Of a stretch of 64,000 nucleotides of DNA, positions 1 to 8,852 are shown in pieces. The notes under the pieces are model-generated. The model searched no databases, was not told where the DNA came from, and saw only the letters and a program-made list of their open reading frames with translations. This DNA comes from Methylobacterium bullatum (GTDB taxonomy: Bacteria; Pseudomonadota; Alphaproteobacteria; Rhizobiales; Beijerinckiaceae), in assembly GCF_014845095.1 (NCBI RefSeq), contig NZ_NKUG01000086.1:22675-86674 (forward strand). The letters are read 5' to 3'. A program made the position numbers and the translations under genes. The stretch's first letter is position 1. The number at the start of each line of letters is the position of its first letter.

Positions 1-219
1 GTGGTTTAACAAAATCGGAATTTTGGCCGCAAAATAGAATATAGCTCTATTTGAGGAGTGGATTGCTTCAATGGAGCCTGCTCTTCGAGCCTCGGCGCCG
101 ATCCGTTCCCATGCCGATTGTTGATGATGGGCCATGCACGGCGACCCTCGCCGTGTAAGGCGGCGGACAATCTGCCTTGATGCGCGCGCATCGCCCGCCT
201 CTCGGAGGGGGCGGACCGG

Positions 220-528
220 CTACTTCCATCCGCCCCCGGGCAGGCGGCCGTGATAGGGCGTGTTGCGGCAATGGCCCCACGGCCCGCGCCAGTAACCGGG
301 AGGGCAGCCATTGCCGGCCCGTGCCTGATACCACCCGCCCGGAAGACGTCCGACATAGGGTGTCGAGCGGCAATGCCCCCATGGGCCACGCCACGCTCCG
401 GGGCCGCAGCCGCCCGCGACACGCAGCACGGGTGCCTCGCTCGCGGAGGCTGGGGCGATGGGAAAGGCCATCGCCGGCAGCGATGCGACGCTAAAGATGG
501 CGACCAGGGCGACGAGGCGTGGCTTCAC
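220..528 (-). CDS. Small secreted GCG_CRPN-type repeat protein
   Basis: A 102-residue protein with a Sec signal peptide (about residues 1-28, Lys/Arg then a hydrophobic core, ending near ASASEA). The mature part holds a GCG prefix followed by two near-identical repeats built on the pattern RGPWGHCR-x3-PY-x-GRLPGG. This matches the 'GCG_CRPN prefix-to-repeats' class of short exported proteins common in Methylobacterium and relatives, whose function is unknown. Cysteines are regularly spaced, so disulfides or metal binding are possible but unproven. It stands alone, convergent-side of the ABC transporter gene. Sure of coding and export; function unknown. Confidence 0.75.
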   Translation of the reverse strand: MKPRLVALVAIFSVASLPAMAFPIAPASASEAPVLRVAGGCGPGAWRGPWGHCRSTPYVGRLPGGWYQARAGNGCPPGYWRGPWGHCRNTPYHGRLPGGGWK

Positions 529-897
529 GTGCTGATCCTCTCATGACGAGGGAATTACACATGGGCGCGTCACGTTCGGCAACCAACATCATGAGCGGCG
601 GTTAGCGAAATCTATCGACAAACTGCGCATTCATTGATGAATGTCGCTAAGGCGTGCGCGAAGACGCTGGGCGCCTCCTGTCGCGGGTCGCGAATTCCGC
701 TGAAACCCGCATCGCTCAGGGCGTCCATTTCCCGCCAGCCATCCCGCATCGCGGGCGCGCCGCCGATGGCGACGCGATCGTGGCAGCCCCTTTAGGTCAC
801 CAAGCCCGCGCGGCCATGGCCGCGCATGACTTCTTCCCATCCCATCCCAGTCTTCGCCGAGGGAGACGGTGCGGTTCGAGCGCGCCGGCCATTCGGA
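529..897. other. Intergenic region with a short palindrome
   Basis: No convincing gene. The part next to the small secreted protein holds a 7+7 palindrome with a 2-base centre at 628-643 (CATTCAT / ATGAATG), itself nested between TTAGCGA (602-608) and TCGCTAA (644-650). It lies upstream of the leftward secreted-protein gene, so it may be regulatory. The rest (about 650-897) is downstream of the ABC transporter and I see nothing recognisable in it. Confidence 0.4.
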
Positions 898-2679
898 TCA
901 CGGCGTAGCGCGCTCCAGAACGCCATTCCGGGCGGCCATCCGCACCCGGTCCGCCGCATCGTCGGCCTGGGCGAATTGCGCATTGTAGAGGCGCCGGTAG
1001 GCCCCGTCCGCCGAAAGGAGCGCCTCGTGCCGTCCCTGCTCCACGATGCCCTCCGAGCCGACCACGACGATCCGGTCCGCCTTGCGGATGGTGGCGAGCC
1101 GGTGGGCGATGACGAGGGTGGTGCGGCCCTCGGAGAGTTCCACGAGGGAGCCCTGGATCGCCTGTTCGGTCTCGCTATCGAGGGCCGAGGTGGCCTCGTC
1201 GAGGATCAGGATCGGCGGGTTCTTGAGAAACACGCGGGCGATGGCGAGGCGCTGTTTCTGGCCGCCCGAGAGCTTCACGCCGCGTTCGCCGACGACGGTG
1301 TCGAGGCCGTTGGGCAGTCCCTCGATCAGGGCGGAGAGCTTGGCCCGCTCCGCGGCCTGCGCGATCTGCGCCTCGGTGGCGTCGAGCCGGCCATAGGCGA
1401 TGTTCTCGCGGATCGTGCCCGCGAACAGGAAGACGTCCTGCTGCACGATGCCGATCTGCCGGCGCAGTGAGGCGAGGGTGAGGTCGCGGATGTCGATGCC
1501 ATCAATGGTGATGCGCCCGCTCTCCACCTCGTAAAACCGCGGAATGAGGGAGCACAACGTCGTCTTGCCGGCCCCGGACGGGCCGACGAAGGCGACGGTC
1601 TCGCCGGCGGCGATGTCGAGATCGAGCCCCGACAGGACGGGCCGGCCGGCGGTGTAGCCGAAACTCACGGCCTCGAAGCGGATGTCGCCCTTCAGCGCCG
1701 GCACGGAGACGGCGCCGGGGCGGTCGACGATGTCGGGCTCGGTGGCGAGCAGCTCGGCGTAGCGCCGGAAGCCCGCGACCCCCTTCGGGTAGGTCTCCAC
1801 GACGGCACCGATCTTCTCGAGCGGCCTATAGAAGACGCCCACCAGCAGCAGGAACCCGATGAACCCACCGGGCGAGAGCTCGCCACGCACGACGAAGGCC
1901 GCGCCGCCCAGCAGCACGACGATCTGGACGAGCCGCATGCCGAGATAATTGATCGACAGGCTGGCGGCCATGATCCGGTAGGCTTCGAGCTTGGTCTCGC
2001 GGTACTTCCGGTTGTCGGAGGCGAACAGGCGCCGCTCGTGCGGCTCGTTGGCGAAAGCCTGCACCACGCGCATGCCGCCGACATTCTCCTCGATGCGGGC
2101 GTTGAAGGCGGCGACACGACCGTATTGCGTCTGCCAGTTCCGCGTCATGCGACCGCCGTAGCGGAGGGTGACGAAGGCGATCACCGGCAGGATGGCGGCG
2201 GTCAGGAAGGCCAGGGGCGGGTGGACGTAGACCATCAGCGCGAAGGCGCCGATGAGCGTCATCACCGCGATGAAGAGGTCCTCCGGCCCGTGATGTGCGA
2301 CTTCGCCGATCTCCTCCAGGTCCTTGGTGACGCGGGCGACGAGGTGGCCGGTCTTCTGGTTGTCGAAATAGCGGAACGAGAGCTTCTGCAAATGATCGAA
2401 GGCACGGCGACGCATCTCGGTCTCGATATTGATGCCGAGCACGTGCCCCCAATAGGTCACCACCACCATGAGGCCGGCATTGGCCACGTAGATCACCCCG
2501 AGGCCGAGGGCGGCGAGCACGATCAACTGCCAATCCTGGCGCGGCAGCAGCACATCGACGAAGGCCTTCACGGCCATGGGAAAGCCCAGTTCGAGCAGGC
2601 CCGACAGGACGGCGCATCCGAAATCGACGAGGAACAGGGTCCGGTGCGGGCGGTAATAGGCGAGGAAGTCCTTCAGCAT
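898..2679 (-). CDS. Exporter-fold ABC half-transporter (permease-ATPase fusion)
   Basis: 593 residues with an N-terminal type I exporter transmembrane domain (about 1-310, six predicted helices) and a C-terminal ATPase. Walker A GPSGAGKTT is at about 366-374, the Q-loop region at about 413, the signature LSGGQ at about 470 and Walker B LILDEATSALD at about 491-501. It should work as a homodimer in the inner membrane. I chose the ATG at 2679 because an upstream extension of the frame is low-quality and because the fhuF stop (2673-2675) then overlaps this start, giving translational coupling. It follows an MFS siderophore importer and FhuF, so by context it may handle siderophores; exporter-fold ABC proteins such as YbtPQ and IrtAB import ferric siderophores. 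A generic lipid or drug exporter remains possible. Confidence 0.85.
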   Translation of the reverse strand: MLKDFLAYYRPHRTLFLVDFGCAVLSGLLELGFPMAVKAFVDVLLPRQDWQLIVLAALGLGVIYVANAGLMVVVTYWGHVLGINIETEMRRRAFDHLQKLSFRYFDNQKTGHLVARVTKDLEEIGEVAHHGPEDLFIAVMTLIGAFALMVYVHPPLAFLTAAILPVIAFVTLRYGGRMTRNWQTQYGRVAAFNARIEENVGGMRVVQAFANEPHERRLFASDNRKYRETKLEAYRIMAASLSINYLGMRLVQIVVLLGGAAFVVRGELSPGGFIGFLLLVGVFYRPLEKIGAVVETYPKGVAGFRRYAELLATEPDIVDRPGAVSVPALKGDIRFEAVSFGYTAGRPVLSGLDLDIAAGETVAFVGPSGAGKTTLCSLIPRFYEVESGRITIDGIDIRDLTLASLRRQIGIVQQDVFLFAGTIRENIAYGRLDATEAQIAQAAERAKLSALIEGLPNGLDTVVGERGVKLSGGQKQRLAIARVFLKNPPILILDEATSALDSETEQAIQGSLVELSEGRTTLVIAHRLATIRKADRIVVVGSEGIVEQGRHEALLSADGAYRRLYNAQFAQADDAADRVRMAARNGVLERATP

Positions 2680-3386
2680 GATGCTTTCGTCAGGTGATCG
2701 ACGGGGCAGAGGGCACCGCAGGAGGGGACGCCCGGTATGCGGTAGCGCATACAGCAAACCCGCCGCCGCCGCTCCTCGCCGCCTCGGAAAGCCTGGGCCA
2801 GCGGGCAGCGGCCGAACGCATCGCCACCGCATCGGCCGAGGCACGCCTCGGCGCGGGAGGAGGCCGGCAGGGCGTCACCACTCAACGCGCGCAGGGCGAA
2901 ATCAGCGGTAACGCCGGCATTGCACCAGAGAACATGGCGGGACAGTCCGTAATGCGTCTGGCACAGGTCGAAGAACGGCCGCAGGTGGCCCTCGATCAGG
3001 GGATCGAGGCCGGGCTCCGGGCTTGCGCGCCGGTCGTCCTCCTCCGCCACGATGAAGCGGGAGACGATGCCGCTCTCGTCGAGTTCGAAGCCGACCCTGT
3101 CGAACCCGATCGGCAGGGCACGGCCGAGGCGGCTGAGTGCGGTGAAGTAGGGGATGATCAGGGCGGGAAGGTAGTACTGCGTCCAGAGCGAGACCAGGGC
3201 GCGACGGTCGGCGGTCTCGAAGCCGTCGCCTGACGCCCTGCCGAACCCGTCCACCACCTCGTCGAAGGCTGCTTTGCTGGTGAGGATCGAGAGCGGCCGG
3301 GTTCCGGACCCGGACGGCGCCGTGGCGATCCGGCAGCCGAAGGCCGACAGTGACGGCGGAACCAGTGCGGCGAGTTGATCGATCAT
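2673..3386 (-). CDS. fhuF: Siderophore-iron reductase, FhuF family
   Basis: 237 residues. FhuF proteins are cytoplasmic [2Fe-2S] proteins that reduce ferric siderophores after import and so release iron. The diagnostic cysteine cluster is at the C-terminus: CCMRYRIPGVPSCGALCP, that is Cys-Cys-x10-Cys-x3-Cys. The classic E. coli FhuF spacing is, as I recall it, x10 then x2, so there is one extra residue here; the codons were re-read from the DNA and confirm it. The start ATG at 3386 overlaps the stop of the upstream MFS gene as ATGA, and the stop overlaps the ABC start, so all three genes look translationally coupled. Confidence 0.85.
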   Translation of the reverse strand: MIDQLAALVPPSLSAFGCRIATAPSGSGTRPLSILTSKAAFDEVVDGFGRASGDGFETADRRALVSLWTQYYLPALIIPYFTALSRLGRALPIGFDRVGFELDESGIVSRFIVAEEDDRRASPEPGLDPLIEGHLRPFFDLCQTHYGLSRHVLWCNAGVTADFALRALSGDALPASSRAEACLGRCGGDAFGRCPLAQAFRGGEERRRRVCCMRYRIPGVPSCGALCPVDHLTKASC

Positions 3387-4621
3387 GCGCGCCCCGCGAC
3401 CCGATCGGCATCGAGGGTCCGGCGGATCGTCGCGCGCAGGGCGGCAACGGCGACGGCGTAGAACAGGATCGCGATGCTGAAATAGGCCGGCCAGCCCACA
3501 TGCGCCGCGAGCGCCGGCACGGCGACGCGCAGGGGCATCGCGGCAAAGTACGCCGCTCCGAACAGGAGCGCGTAATCGGTGGCGGGACGAGGCCCCTGCG
3601 CCCAGCGATAGATCATGTTGAACACCGGCACTCCGAGGCCGCCGCCGCCGACGATGCCGAGGATCGTCGCGGCGATCGCGAGAGGGGCCGACCCGGTGGC
3701 GGCGCCGGCGATCATCAGCCCGCCGCCGGCGATCACGCCCAGCGCCGAGACCGTGATGAGCCGCAGGGTCCCGACCCGTCGCACGAGGACGCCCGAGACC
3801 AGGGCCATGACGAGGTTGATGACAGGCGAGAGAGAACCGGTGACGAACCCGACCTCCCGCAACGACACCCCCAGATCCAGCAGGGCGAGGTTGTTCAGGC
3901 CGGAGAGGGCGAACATGGCGGCGAAGTACAGGCCCAGGACCAGAATGCGTGGCCCCAGGAGGCGCAGGCGTTCGAAGGGGGCCGTCATGCGTTCCGCCGG
4001 ACCGGCATCGCGGCGAAGCCGGACTTCCGGGTAGCGCAGCATCGGCAGCAGGCAGAGGAGATTGAGACCGGCGATGCCCAGCACGGCGGCCTGCCAGCCG
4101 ATCATGTCGTAGTACCCGACCAGCAGGCCCGAGCCGGCGATTCCGCCCAGGGACGCGCCGGAGAGTTTGGCCGATGCCACGAAGGGCCGCCGGTCGACGG
4201 GCACCGTCTCGACCACCAGGGCTTCGAGGGCGATGTCCATGGTGGCGACGCAGAAGCAGGTCGCCACCGCGAGACCGAGGAGAAGGCCGAGCGGCCACGC
4301 TTCGCCCAGGCTCAGCACCAGCAGCAATGCGATGGTCGCGCCCTGCATCAGCGCGATCCAGCCGATGCGATGCGGCAGGCGGGGCAGGCGCAGCCTGTCG
4401 ATGGCGACGGCCCAGAGAAACGTCAGACCGACGGGCAGGTTGATGAGCTGCAGCAGACCGATCTCGGCGAGCTCGACGCCGCGTGCCCGCAGGATCAGCG
4501 GGGCGCCGCTGGCCAGGAAGCCGAGCGTGGTCCCGAAGGTGATGTAGAGGCTGAAGAACGGCAGCAGGGGCCGCGCCCGGCGCCACGCTCTGGACGCCCC
4601 GTCGAACCGGGTCCCGCTCAT
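3383..4621 (-). CDS. MFS transporter, likely siderophore importer (RhtX/FptX-like)
   Basis: 412 residues from the chosen start (MSGTRF...), with about 12 hydrophobic segments and no soluble domain. The N-terminal part (LLPFFSLYITFGTTLGF) and overall pattern resemble the AmpG-like RhtX/FptX group, inner-membrane permeases that import ferric siderophores without an ABC system. The start at 4621 has GGAG just upstream; an in-frame ATG at 4681 would add 20 low-complexity residues and cannot be excluded. First gene of a three-gene operon with fhuF (ATGA overlap) and an ABC half-transporter. The genomic pairing with FhuF is the main support for siderophore as substrate; the substrate itself is not determined. 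Confidence 0.75.
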   Translation of the reverse strand: MSGTRFDGASRAWRRARPLLPFFSLYITFGTTLGFLASGAPLILRARGVELAEIGLLQLINLPVGLTFLWAVAIDRLRLPRLPHRIGWIALMQGATIALLLVLSLGEAWPLGLLLGLAVATCFCVATMDIALEALVVETVPVDRRPFVASAKLSGASLGGIAGSGLLVGYYDMIGWQAAVLGIAGLNLLCLLPMLRYPEVRLRRDAGPAERMTAPFERLRLLGPRILVLGLYFAAMFALSGLNNLALLDLGVSLREVGFVTGSLSPVINLVMALVSGVLVRRVGTLRLITVSALGVIAGGGLMIAGAATGSAPLAIAATILGIVGGGGLGVPVFNMIYRWAQGPRPATDYALLFGAAYFAAMPLRVAVPALAAHVGWPAYFSIAILFYAVAVAALRATIRRTLDADRVAGRA

Positions 4622-4955
4622 GCGCTCCGCGCCGCCCGGCCCGGTTGCTCGCTGGGGATAGGCACGGACCCTGGGAACCATGCTTCCGCGCCGGTCACGC
4701 CGGCTCCTCCGAGACGGCGCTGTACCGGCCTCGACTGACGCGGCGACCGATCCGCGATCCGGCGCGCGACGGGACAGGGCCTCCCTTCGGACATCCGGAG
4801 CCTCCCTGTGTCTTGACGTGCGCGCAGTTTTTAAACAGTCTAATCTACTGTAAACATTGGCCTTTCGTTCGGATTATGACGTGCCCCGCTTTCATGCAAG
4901 GTCCGTTTGGACGCAGTGCCGCCGGCCTTCGCTCCTCGCGCTCCGTATCCGGCTC
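4622..4955. other. Intergenic region, promoter side of siderophore operon
   Basis: No gene. It separates the leftward siderophore operon from the 3' end of map, so the operon promoter must lie here. An AT-richer patch at about 4826-4860 contains the ACAGT/ACTGT dyad listed separately. Confidence 0.5.
4833..4853. promoter_or_regulatory. Dyad upstream of siderophore operon (possible iron operator)
   Basis: Inverted repeat ACAGT (4835-4839) - 7 bases - ACTGT (4847-4851) with T/A-rich flanks, in an otherwise GC-rich gap about 210 bases upstream of the MFS start. It does not match the Irr ICE consensus or the RirA box well enough to name the regulator. Confidence 0.3.
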
Positions 4956-5708
4956 CTATTGCCCCGGCATGGTGAGGATCAGCGGCCCGCTGCGCGAGGC
5001 GATGACCGTATGCTCGTATTGTACCGTGAGGGCCTTCGGCTGGCTGTAGAGGGTCCAGGGGTCGTCGCCATCCGCGGCGAACTCGGCGCCGAGGGACAGG
5101 AACGGCTCGACGGTGAAGACCAGCCCCTCCTGCATGATCCGTCGCTCGGAGGCGTCGGGCCAGGTGGCGATCTCGGTCGGTTCCTCGTGCAATGACAGGC
5201 CGACGCCGTGGCTCGCGAGGTTGCGGACGAGAGTGTAGCCGTTCTTCCGCGCGAAGGCTCCGACGGCCCGTCCGATATCGGCCAGGGGCTTGCCGGTACC
5301 GACCTGGCGCAGGCCTGTCCACATCGCTCGGCGCCCGTCCCTGCACAGTCGCTCCACCGCCCGCGTCACCGGCGGCACCGCGAAGGACGCGCCCGTATCG
5401 GCGAAGTAGCCGTCCTTCTCGGCGGACACGTCGATATTGACGAGATCGCCCGGATTGATCCTGCGGTCGCTCGGAATGCCGTGGGCGATTTCCTCGTTGA
5501 CGCTGATGCAGGTGGCTCCGGGGAAGGCGTAGACGAGTTCCGGTGCCGGGCGAGCTCCGGCCGACTCCATGATCCGCCGCCCGATCCCGTCGAGGTCGCG
5601 GGTGGTCATGCCGGGCTCGATGGCCTTGCCCATCGCCTCGAGGGTGTCGGCGACGATGCGCCCGATCCGCTTCAGGCCGGCCAGCTCGTCGTCATTCGAC
5701 ACCGTCAT
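4956..5708 (-). CDS. map: Type I methionine aminopeptidase
   Basis: 250 residues, the usual length for a bacterial type I enzyme, which removes the initiator methionine from new proteins in the cytoplasm. The five metal ligands of the pita-bread fold are all visible: D93 (NIDVS), D104 (FADTG), H167 (SHGVG), E201 (VEPF) and E232 (YEHT), plus the substrate-binding H76 (AHGIP). The start at 5708 has AAGGG upstream at a reasonable distance. It may be a second, accessory map copy, since it does not sit beside ribosomal or other translation genes; the sequence cannot settle this. Confidence 0.93.
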   Translation of the reverse strand: MTVSNDDELAGLKRIGRIVADTLEAMGKAIEPGMTTRDLDGIGRRIMESAGARPAPELVYAFPGATCISVNEEIAHGIPSDRRINPGDLVNIDVSAEKDGYFADTGASFAVPPVTRAVERLCRDGRRAMWTGLRQVGTGKPLADIGRAVGAFARKNGYTLVRNLASHGVGLSLHEEPTEIATWPDASERRIMQEGLVFTVEPFLSLGAEFAADGDDPWTLYSQPKALTVQYEHTVIASRSGPLILTMPGQ

Positions 5709-5848
5709 GTCGTCATCCCTTCATGGCGCCGGAGGCGGCTCCGCTCGCGCGGTTCTGCCATCCTCCGCGAGCCCGGCAAAGCCTGGGCCGCCCCAGATGC
5801 CGTTCGCTCCCCATGGGTCTGACGGGCCTATGACGTGCTGGCTCCCGC

Positions 5849-7072
5849 TCAGGCGGCGAAGGCGCCGCGCAAGCGCAGGGCCTCGATCTCGTCCGCCGAG
5901 AGGCCGAACTCCGAGAGCACGTCCTCGGTATGTTCGCCGAGAAGCGGCGCATGCCTGCGGGCACGCTGCGGTGTGCCCGTGAGCTTCACGGGGAAACCGA
6001 TGTTCGGCACCGTGCCCTCGATCGGGTGGGGAACCTCGATGCGCATCTGCCTGTGCCGGCCATGCTCGCTTTCGAACGCTTCCGGATAGGTGTTCATGCG
6101 GCCGGCCGGAATGCCGGCAGCGAGAAGCAGAGACACCCATTCCTCACTGGTCCTGGCGGCAAAGCTCCGCTCCAGCTCCTCGATCAGCTCTTCGCGGTTG
6201 GCGAGGCGCGCGGGGATGTCGACGAAGCGGGCATCCTCGAACAGTTCGGCGCGATCGAGCACGTCGCAGAGCAGGCGCCAGAGCTTCTGGTTCGTGGCCC
6301 CCATGACGAAGTAGCCGTCCGAGGCCCGCACCGCCTGGTAGGGGGCGCTCATGCGGTTGGAGGTGCCGAGCGGCTGCGGGATCCGTCCCGTCCCCCAATA
6401 TTCCGAGACGTCCCAGATCGAGAAGGCCAGGGCCGCGTCGAAAAGCGAGGCGTCGATATACTGGCCCTCACCGCTCGCCTGTCGGCCGATATAGGCTGAA
6501 AGGATCGCGTAGACGGTGAACAACGCGCAGCCGATATCGGCGACCGGCACGCCGGCCTTCACCGGCGGACCGCCCGGATGGCCGGTGACGCTCATCACCC
6601 CCGACATCGCCTGGGCCATCAGGTCGTAGCCGGGGCGCTTCGCCCAGGGACCCGACTGGCCGAAGCCCGAAATGCTCGCATAGATGAGCCCTGGATTGCG
6701 GGCGCGCATCGCCTCGTATCCGAGGCCGAGGCGCGCCATCACGCCGGGCCGGTAATTCTCGACCAGCACATCCGCATTGGCGGCCATATCGAGGAGCAGG
6801 TCGCGCCCGGCATCGGATTTGAGGTTCAGGGCGAGGCTGCGCTTGTTCCGGTTCATGTTGAGGAAGCCCATGCTGTCGGGCCCCTTCATCTTGAACCCCA
6901 TGGCGCTGCGGGTCTGGTCGCCCGTGCCCGGCGGCTCCACCTTGATGACATCCGCTCCGAGATCGCCGAGCAGCATGCTGCAGAACGGCCCCGCCATCAC
7001 CTGCGTCACGTCGAGGACGCGGATGCCCGCGAGGGGGAGGGGGCGGGGTTCTTCGTGCACGGAGTGATCCAT
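5849..7072 (-). CDS. CaiB/BaiF family (class III) CoA-transferase
   Basis: 407 residues, full length for the family, which moves CoA between carboxylic acids through an enzyme-bound Asp anhydride. N-terminal signature: GIRVLDVTQVMAGPFCSMLLGDLGADVIKVEPP, given here only as landmarks (LDVTQ, GDLGADVIKVE). ENYRPGV and the GQYIDASLFDAAL segment follow; the Asp in LFDAA aligns with the catalytic position of formyl-CoA transferase. Substrate not predictable from sequence. It is the last gene of a leftward block that also holds an ACS-type MFS permease and an aminotransferase, which suggests activation of an imported organic acid. Confidence 0.88.
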   Translation of the reverse strand: MDHSVHEEPRPLPLAGIRVLDVTQVMAGPFCSMLLGDLGADVIKVEPPGTGDQTRSAMGFKMKGPDSMGFLNMNRNKRSLALNLKSDAGRDLLLDMAANADVLVENYRPGVMARLGLGYEAMRARNPGLIYASISGFGQSGPWAKRPGYDLMAQAMSGVMSVTGHPGGPPVKAGVPVADIGCALFTVYAILSAYIGRQASGEGQYIDASLFDAALAFSIWDVSEYWGTGRIPQPLGTSNRMSAPYQAVRASDGYFVMGATNQKLWRLLCDVLDRAELFEDARFVDIPARLANREELIEELERSFAARTSEEWVSLLLAAGIPAGRMNTYPEAFESEHGRHRQMRIEVPHPIEGTVPNIGFPVKLTGTPQRARRHAPLLGEHTEDVLSEFGLSADEIEALRLRGAFAA

Positions 7073-7160
7073 CGTGCTCGATTCCTGTTTTGCGCCGGGG
7101 GTGGGTGCGGCCCGCCGGCGGTGGCGTTACGCGAGGAGGACACGACTCGCTGTGTGCATC

Positions 7161-7188
7161 TCCTCTCCCCGCCTGCGGGGAGAGGGGA
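7161..7188. repeat. GC-rich palindromic repeat, copy 1
   Basis: Stem-loop CTCTCCCCGC-ct-GCGGGGAGAG between the MFS gene and the CoA-transferase gene. A second, near-identical copy is at 8729-8755, on the other side of the MFS gene. It may act as a terminator or mRNA-stabilising hairpin; there is no T-run. Confidence 0.6.
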
Positions 7189-7231
7189 TTGCGCTCTGGC
7201 TTCGGCTCAAGCCAGCGCAGCCAGGATCGCG

Positions 7232-8527
7232 CTACTCCGCAGGAACCGCCCGTCCCAGGGGCGGTACCACCGGCTCCTCTTCGAACGGGCGCTCCGGGTG
7301 CATGGTGAAGGCGAGGACCGCGCCCAGGAGGCAAAGGCCGATGGAGCCGACGAAGGGCAGGGTCCAGCTTCCCGTCATGTCCACGATCATCCCGAACACG
7401 ATCGGCGAGATGATCGCCGCCACCGCCGAGCCGGTATTCATCAGGCCCGCTGCCGTGCCCGAATATTTCGGCGCGATGTCCATCGGCACCGACCAGATCG
7501 GGCCGATCACCAATTCGGCGAAGAAGAAGCCGGAGCTGAGCAGCAGCGCCACCAGGGTCAGGTCCCGTGTGAAGAACACGCCGGTGAGACTCGCCGCCGC
7601 GCCGAGGAAGCCGACCACGATGACGCTGAGCCGGGCGAGCTTGAGATCCCCTGTGCGCTTCAGGATGCGGTCGCTGAACACGCCGCCGAGGGTGTCGCCG
7701 ACGACGCCGGCGAAGAACACGCCCGAGGCGAACAGGGCGGAGTTCTTCAGGTCCAGCCCATAGTTGAGCTTGAAGAAGCTCGGCAGCCAACCGAGGAACA
7801 GCCACAAGGTCCAGCCGTAGCAGAAATAGGTCAGCGTCACCGGTAGCATGCGCCGGGTCAGGCGGCCCCAGGGCACGTTCTGCTTGGCGCCCACTTGGCT
7901 CGGGGGCGGCAGCACCGCGAGTTCCTCCGGTGTGATCGCAGGGTGATCCTTCGGGTCGTCGCGGAAGTAGAGGTACCAGACCACGACCCAGGCGAAGCTC
8001 GCCACCCCTAAGATGACGAACCCGATGCGCCAGCCGAACTGGTAGATCAGGAAGGCCACGATGGGCGGCGCCACCGCGTTGCCCAGTCGAGCGAAGGCAT
8101 GCGTGATGCCCTGCGCGAAGCCGCGCTTGCCCGGCGCGGTCCAGTTCTGCATGGCGCGGGTGGCAGTGGGGAAAGTGGCGCCTTCGCCGAAGCCGAGGAG
8201 GACGCGGGCGAGGAACAGGCTGATGAGCCCGCCCACGAACCCGGTGAGGATCGTCGCCGAGGCCCAGATCAGGCCGCAGACGAGGAGGGTCCGCCGCGCG
8301 CCGAACTTGTCGCCCACCGAGCCGCCGATGACCTGGAAGATCGCGTAGGGATAGGCGAAGGCGGACAGGATCAGGCCGAACTGGGTGTTCGAGAGCCCGA
8401 GATCTTTCATGATCTCGCCGCCCGCCGTGGCGATGTTCACCCGGTCGAGATAGGTGACGAAATACATCAGGCAGAGCAGGAACAGCACCATGTTCGACGC
8501 GGAGACGCGTCTTTTAGCTGGCGTCAT
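7232..8527 (-). CDS. MFS transporter, anion:cation symporter (ACS) type
   Basis: 431 residues with two six-helix halves. The N-terminus LCLMYFVTYLDRVNIATAG and the loop GDKFGARRTLL are typical of the ACS group of the major facilitator superfamily (glucarate, galactonate, phthalate and similar organic anion/H+ symporters). It should sit in the inner membrane and import an organic acid. The flanking hairpins at 7161 and 8729 isolate it as its own transcription segment. The substrate is likely related to the neighbouring CoA-transferase, aminotransferase and hydroxyacid dehydrogenase, but this is context only. Confidence 0.87.
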   Translation of the reverse strand: MTPAKRRVSASNMVLFLLCLMYFVTYLDRVNIATAGGEIMKDLGLSNTQFGLILSAFAYPYAIFQVIGGSVGDKFGARRTLLVCGLIWASATILTGFVGGLISLFLARVLLGFGEGATFPTATRAMQNWTAPGKRGFAQGITHAFARLGNAVAPPIVAFLIYQFGWRIGFVILGVASFAWVVVWYLYFRDDPKDHPAITPEELAVLPPPSQVGAKQNVPWGRLTRRMLPVTLTYFCYGWTLWLFLGWLPSFFKLNYGLDLKNSALFASGVFFAGVVGDTLGGVFSDRILKRTGDLKLARLSVIVVGFLGAAASLTGVFFTRDLTLVALLLSSGFFFAELVIGPIWSVPMDIAPKYSGTAAGLMNTGSAVAAIISPIVFGMIVDMTGSWTLPFVGSIGLCLLGAVLAFTMHPERPFEEEPVVPPLGRAVPAE

Positions 8528-8852
8528 CGGGGTTTCCTCGGGTTGAGCGCGCCACCCGCCCCGGTTTGATCACCGGTTGTTTGTGGGATCACGCGTGGTT
8601 GGGTCTGGCTGGGTCGTCGCTTTTTCTTGCTCTCTCGTAGGGTAGAGGCGTCTGTTGCTGTGGTGCGTGTCCTCCGTGCCGGAAGGGCAATCGCGCCTGA
8701 TGCCTCACGCGAACGGAGGCGTGGGTTTCCCTCTCCCCGCAGGCGGGGCGAGGGGATGCTCACGCCCGGACCGCGCACCCATTGCTGCACGGTAGAGGTC
8801 GTCTACTCGGATCGGCGCCCAGTCGCCCCGCCTTCCTTGGGGGAAGCCGTTT
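8528..8852. other. Intergenic region between aminotransferase and MFS genes
   Basis: No gene found. It contains the second copy of the GC-rich palindrome (8729-8755). An internal promoter for the MFS gene is likely, but I cannot place it. Confidence 0.4.
8729..8755. repeat. GC-rich palindromic repeat, copy 2
   Basis: CCTCTCCCCGC-ag-GCGGGGcGAGG, a variant of the element at 7161-7188 with one mismatch in the stem. Found just downstream of the aminotransferase gene. Confidence 0.6.

Noticed and set aside
2673..4586. 637-codon minus-strand frame across the fhuF and MFS region
   Set aside because: Only its last 237 codons (from ATG 3386) look like protein; the rest is antisense-phase shadow of the MFS gene.
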